NCBI GenBank assembly: GCA_002104905.1
Contig: MCFE01001011.1
Span: 1-20,126, forward strand
Length of the DNA stretch: 20,126 bases
Direction: 5' to 3'
DNA from: Basidiobolus meristosporus CBS 931.73
Lineage: Eukaryota; Basidiobolomycota; Basidiobolomycetes; Basidiobolales; Basidiobolaceae
The position numbers and the translations under genes were made by a program. The notes beneath the pieces are model-generated. The model had not been told where the DNA came from, ran no database searches, and was given only the letters and a program-made list of their open reading frames with translations. Within the stretch, counting starts at the first letter, position 1. The number at the start of each line of letters is the position of its first letter. Of the stretch, positions 16,862 through 20,126 are shown one piece after another.

Positions 16862-17042
16862 AGTTATTGTTAGAAAGCAAGCAAAACTCTATATTCCCAC
16901 AAGACTTTACTCCATTCAGAATGCTCACTGTATCATGTACCCATCTTCACATTGAACCCTACCAATGCAGATGGGTAGCTAGTCGCAAGGTATAATCAGT
17001 GAACATAACATGAAGTCAGGTAATGGGTCAAATACTGAATTC

Positions 17043-17113
17043 GCCATTGTAGTATAGTGGCAGTACATCGCGTTGTGGCCGCGTCGACCTCGGTTCGATT
17101 CCGAGCAATGGCA
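17043..17113 (+). tRNA. tRNA-His(GTG)
   Basis: A 71-nt cloverleaf. The acceptor GCCATTG/CAATGGC is perfect and anticodon loop TTGTGGC reads GTG. The genomic base at -1 is C, so the required G-1 would be added after transcription, as normal in eukaryotes. A TTTT terminator abuts the gene. Confidence 0.95.
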
Positions 17114-17413
17114 TTTTATTTTAGTGGTTGTCAGATCAGTACAGCCCACAGACTTGCATTCAAGGTGCAAATGAACCACATTTTGAAAGTGCATTACTAG
17201 ATAGCGTGTGTTCTCATACAAGCACAATCTGGCATCGTTGGTAGCTTTGTGTTTCCTTTTGTTACAAGCTATTTGGCAATAATTAACGACCACTGAAAAT
17301 TGACGAATTTGGAAGTTCTTTTAATCACAAAAAATTAGTATCGAGTGACATGAACACTCTAGGTTTGCGAACCTTTCTAGTCGTAAGAAAAATATGAGAT
17401 GGATGTAATATAC
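17114..17413. other. Intergenic, 300 bp, no gene seen
   Basis: A minus-strand open frame of about 100 codons spans this spacer and runs into the tRNA-His gene, so it is not credible. No other structure was found. Confidence 0.4.
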
Positions 17414-17496
17414 GGTAACATGGCCGAGTTGGTCTAAGGCGCCGCACTCAAGTTGCGGTCTCGTAAGAGGCGTGAGTTCGAATCTCACTGTTACCA
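17414..17496 (+). tRNA. tRNA-Leu(CAA)
   Basis: An 83-nt class II tRNA. The acceptor GGTAACA/TGTTACC is perfect. Anticodon loop CTCAAGT in stem CCGCA/TGCGG reads CAA. It has no intron, whereas the Leu(CAA) genes of yeasts usually have one. A TTTTT run follows. Confidence 0.95.
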
Positions 17497-17621
17497 ATCC
17501 TTTTTGGTTCACAGCCCCTTCATTGTATTCTTCATTGGCGGGCTACAGAAATAAATATTTAATGCAAGATTATGAGTGAGTAAGTAGTATAATATAGATT
17601 AGCTTATAACAGGTAGTTGCT

Positions 17622-17693
17622 GGTTTCGTGGTGTAATGGTTAGCACCCAGGACTTTGAATCCTGTAATCCGAGTTCGATTCTCGGCGAGACCT
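17622..17693 (+). tRNA. tRNA-Gln(TTG)
   Basis: A 72-nt cloverleaf. The acceptor GGTTTCG/CGAGACC has one wobble. Anticodon loop CTTTGAA in stem AGGA/TCCT reads TTG. An AT-rich TATAATATA run lies 25-35 bp upstream and a TTTT run follows the gene. Confidence 0.95.
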
Positions 17694-17798
17694 AATTTTC
17701 TGCGATTTTTAGAAAACAATAGCTTCAACATACTTTATTAAATAAGATCATGTTAAATGTTTAGTCATATATTTAAAGAGAGAAGGATTGATATATCA

Positions 17799-17880
17799 GA
17801 CAATATGGCCGAGTGGTTAAGGCGTATGACTAGAAATCATATGGGCTCTGCCCGCGCAGGTTCAAATCCTGCTGTTGTCG
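17799..17880 (+). tRNA. tRNA-Ser(AGA), first gene of a tight Ser-Ile pair
   Basis: An 82-nt class II tRNA. Anticodon loop CTAGAAA in stem TATGA/TCATA reads AGA. The acceptor GACAATA/TGTTGTC is paired with a T-G wobble. Only five bases (TATAT) separate its 3' end from tRNA-Ile, with no T run between, so the two are probably transcribed together. A TATATC lies just upstream. Confidence 0.95.
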
Positions 17881-17885
17881 TATAT

Positions 17886-17959
17886 GCTCGCATAGCTCAG
17901 TTGGTTAGAGCGTGGTGCTAATAACGCCAAGGTCGCAGGTTCGACCCCTGCTGTGAGCA
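17886..17959 (+). tRNA. tRNA-Ile(AAT), canonical copy
   Basis: A 74-nt cloverleaf with anticodon loop CTAATAA. It has the standard T loop TTCGACC, unlike the copies in the palindrome. It lies 5 bp after tRNA-Ser. A TTTTT terminator begins 1 nt after the gene, the first in the Ser-Ile pair. Confidence 0.95.
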
Positions 17960-18403
17960 TTTTTACCTTTTCTGTGTGCAGTATTTAGTTGGAGTAGGGG
18001 GCAGGGTGTTGAATGGAAGTCGGATGGTCACTTGTATGGTACTTTATTCATGAGTAAATCCATTTTAGCGCTTATTTGTCAATCAGTGCTCAAAGTAGAA
18101 ATTGTGATTTTTATTGAATTCAATCTAATCAATGTACAATCAAAGGCCAACAACGTTGCAGCAATATACCCATTTTATTGTGTAGTAAATATCGTGTGTA
18201 TGTTTTTACTGAGTCAGAAGATATACACTGTGCAGCTGGGGAAATTGACACACATCATAGATGGGTGGGAGAGGGAAAATGTATTTTCATACGTAGGCTA
18301 ATTGTTCAAATTGTTTTTGCCAGCCCGATAGCCTCCCTAATATGCTTTACCAAGTATTAAATAGTGTGCGTTATAAATTAAATATTTCACTTGATAGATA
18401 TCT
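17960..18403. other. Intergenic, 444 bp, no gene supported
   Basis: A + strand frame at 18032-18301 (89 codons) has a hydrophobic, AT-driven composition with no recognisable domain, and I do not call it. A TATAAATTAAATATT run at 18372-18386 precedes tRNA-Asp. Confidence 0.4.
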
Positions 18404-18475
18404 TCTCAGATAGTATAGTGGTAAGTATCCCCGCCTGTCACGCGGGAGACCCGGGTTCAATTCCCGGTCTGAGAG
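18404..18475 (+). tRNA. tRNA-Asp(GTC), second locus
   Basis: A 72-nt cloverleaf. The acceptor TCTCAGA/TCTGAGA and anticodon stem CCCGC/GCGGG each differ from the 7740 gene by a compensated base pair (G-C to A-T; T-A to C-G). Both genes therefore look functional. A TATA-like run lies about 20-30 bp upstream and a TTTT run 1 nt downstream. Confidence 0.95.
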
Positions 18476-18743
18476 TTTTCTTTTGGCTATTTGGATGATG
18501 GGATTAATTGAAGGTTGGGTTTGATGATACGTGATGGTGTGGGCAATGGCCTTTTTATGAAAGAACATAACAGCTAGTAGACATCACAATGCTATCGAGT
18601 GAATAATCAAATAAACTATTGTATTGCAGAGGATATGCACTGATTGCAGCCATCATGTCTAGAGCTTATCATGCCATGAAACTTACAAAAGTAAGTTTGA
18701 GTATTAGTATTCCGAGTAACATGGAACATAAAAAATTGTTGTA

Positions 18744-18816
18744 CGAGCATACCAGGGATCGAACCTGGAATCTCCTGATCCGTAGTCAGGCGCCTTATCC
18801 ATTTGGCCATACGCCC
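18744..18816 (-). tRNA. tRNA-Arg(ACG)
   Basis: A 73-nt cloverleaf. Anticodon loop CTACGGA in stem CTGA/TCAG reads ACG. The T arm CCAGG-TTCGATC-CCTGG is perfect, and the acceptor GGGCGTA/TATGCTC uses two G-U pairs. An A run at 18731-18735 would be the minus-strand terminator. Confidence 0.95.
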
Positions 18817-18988
18817 ATGTACAGTCATATTGGAGGTCGGATCATTAACAATTGTACATACATCTAAACATGTGCTAGCAACAAGAAAGATCTATAGTTT
18901 GTCGCTGATCCTCTCTTGTGATCACAAAATAATTTCATCTCGAGTCACTCGTACTACACCAACTTACAAAAAGTTACTGAATGTGAAC

Positions 18989-19060
18989 TTCCGCATCGGG
19001 GAATCGAACCCCGGCCTTCTCGGTGAGAGCGAGAGATCCTGACCACTGGACCAATGCGGA
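18989..19060 (-). tRNA. tRNA-Glu(CTC), second locus
   Basis: Seemingly identical to 8075-8146 within the 72-nt gene, with unrelated flanks apart from a base or two. Anticodon CTC. Confidence 0.95.
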
Positions 19061-19412
19061 TATTCTTGAACCAGGGAAGATTTATGCGTCCATGGATGGA
19101 CATGTAACTGAACTGTTGTATTTCATTCGGCCAAGTATAGTTGTTATACTTTGGAGGTGTATTTGCGGCAGTCATGCAAAGCTCACCGTAGCTACACAAT
19201 AGAGTCACATGTGATACGCTACTGCCTGTACTCTTTTCTGTCTTGCTCAATTGCCAATGGTACATTACATTACGTGGTAAGGTAATGCCTATACTTATTT
19301 CGTTATTAGAGTGATCCGGTCATCTGGGATGATCAATCTCAAGGGGAGAAGGGGCTTGGGAATAAATCTATTACGTTACATCTCTGATTATTGCGTTGCT
19401 CCCTTTATCAAG
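19061..19412. other. Intergenic, 352 bp, no gene seen
   Basis: No cloverleaf or credible frame. The longest open frame covers the upstream tRNA-Glu on the same strand and is an artefact of it. Confidence 0.35.
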
Positions 19413-19484
19413 TGCATACTTGGTTTAGTGGTATAATTACCGCCTGCCACGCGGTAGACCGGGGTTCGATTCCCGAGTATGCAT
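19413..19484 (+). tRNA. tRNA-Gly(GCC) with a weak T stem
   Basis: A 72-nt cloverleaf. The acceptor TGCATAC/GTATGCA is perfect and anticodon loop CTGCCAC in stem ACCGC/GCGGT reads GCC. The T stem CGGGG/CCCGA keeps only three pairs: 50-64 is G-G and 49-65 is C-A. The B box GGTTCGATTCC is intact, so it may be transcribed, but the product could be unstable. A TTTT run abuts the 3' end. Confidence 0.85.
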
Positions 19485-20126
19485 TTTGCTCGCATTTTGT
19501 CTAATTATGGCTGCTTTCACTCAAAAAACCGCATCTCTGTTTTCTGCTTCTCCTCTCAACTGTGACAAGGGTCACTTTTGCACCGTACACAATCTTCTCC
19601 CTAACCCTAGGGATGTGTTTCTCCTCGAAGATGTGTAAACACTAAATCTAGACACAGGGATGAATGCCTTTAGCCTCTGGATTGTAGGGTGTGCATCTCA
19701 ATCCTTCATGAATACTTAATTCTTGGTAACGTTGAGCACATCCTGGGCAAACAAGTTTAGGGTTAATAAAAGTGAATAAACATTTTTACTCGGTCACGCG
19801 CAAACTTTTGCAAAACTGAGTATAGATAATTTTTTCATAACGGCCCAGGTATGTGCCACATTGCTTATGCTGACAAAGTGCTTATGCCAGCTTCGAACCC
19901 ATGGGTTAGTTGTCACAGCTAGACGCATTAACAAGAGTGATTTCCTAACCATCGATGCACTGCTATCTAGAATAGAAATGGTATCGTAGCAGTATGCACA
20001 CATAGAACTTTGTGTCCATCTACGTACAATATGAAGATGGGTAACATAATGCGTAGAAGATTGAAATAGCATATTTACTAGCTGAAAGACCACTACAAAG
20101 AAAAGCAGTTATATTCAGAGTTGAAG
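19485..20126. other. Terminal intergenic, 642 bp, with one tRNA-like remnant
   Basis: No credible protein gene. Two A/T-rich stretches and a duplicated GCTTATGC (19863-19870 and 19880-19887) are visible, the second within the tRNA-like remnant described separately. Confidence 0.4.
19877..19961 (-). pseudogene. Possible degenerate tRNA-like sequence
   Basis: On the - strand AGTGC...GCACT can pair as the end of an acceptor stem about 85 nt apart. An A-box-like GATGGTTAGGA lies at the right place, and a B-box-like GGTTCGAAGCT lies near the 3' end. The T stem pairs poorly and I cannot fold a proper anticodon arm, so I assign no amino acid. It could be a decayed class II or intron-bearing tRNA gene, a SINE-like fragment, or chance. 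Confidence 0.3.

Noticed and set aside
18032-18301. 89-codon open frame as a gene
   Set aside because: Its composition is AT-driven with no domain, it lies between tRNA genes, and a second overlapping frame is open in the same place.
19794-20093. 99-codon minus-strand frame as a gene
   Set aside because: No recognisable domain; it overlaps the tRNA-like remnant and looks like a chance frame.

Overview
The window is nuclear DNA of a eukaryote and is built almost entirely from RNA polymerase III genes and LTR retrotransposons. The evidence is 30 tRNA genes with no encoded CCA tail, eight of their anticodon types with A in the wobble position, a tRNA-Tyr with a canonical intron after position 37, and a stand-alone 5S rRNA gene. 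The 5S sequence and the style of the Ty3/Gypsy element fit a fungus, with a basidiomycete-like 5S 3' half. That placement is an inference and no closer identification is supported. I see no convincing host protein-coding gene.

Layout: (1) 1-3777, the 3' part of a Ty3/Gypsy element on the + strand, its 5' end cut by the window edge. (2) 3785-3900, a 5S rRNA gene starting 7 bp after the element's LTR. (3) 4096-8146, a tRNA array on mixed strands: Thr, Leu(AAG), Tyr, Asn, Lys, Cys, Ala, Pro, Val, Trp, Ile, Asp, Glu(CTC). (4) 5930-8411 and 8524-11005, the two arms of a 2482-bp inverted repeat, identical wherever I compared them, around a 112-bp spacer. Pro, Val, Trp, Ile, Asp and Glu are therefore present again in mirror image. 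(5) 11006-16381, a second, full-length copy of the same Ty3/Gypsy element on the - strand (310-bp LTRs, initiator-Met-type primer binding site, repeat-rich leader, one long gag-pol frame). Its 3' LTR starts exactly where the right arm stops matching. (6) 16519-19484, a second, non-mirrored tRNA array: Trp, Glu(TTC), His, Leu(CAA), Gln, a tight Ser-Ile pair, Ile, Asp, Arg, Glu(CTC), Gly. (7) 19485-20126, no clear gene, with one tRNA-like remnant.

How the parts relate: the tRNA set covers 18 of the 20 standard amino acids (only Met and Phe are missing) in about 16 kb. The retroelement appears to insert just upstream of Pol III genes, as Ty3 does in yeast. One copy abuts the 5S gene. The other sits at what would be about 11 bp upstream of a tRNA-Ala in the right palindrome arm, although that tRNA is now missing and the element's two flanks do not form a target-site duplication. 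A likely history is a fold-back duplication of a tRNA block, Pol III-targeted retrotransposition, and recombination between element copies. The alternative is an assembly or amplification artefact at the palindrome. The two element copies carry single-base homopolymer length differences that break the polyprotein frame at different places, so sequence accuracy should be checked before calling either copy dead.
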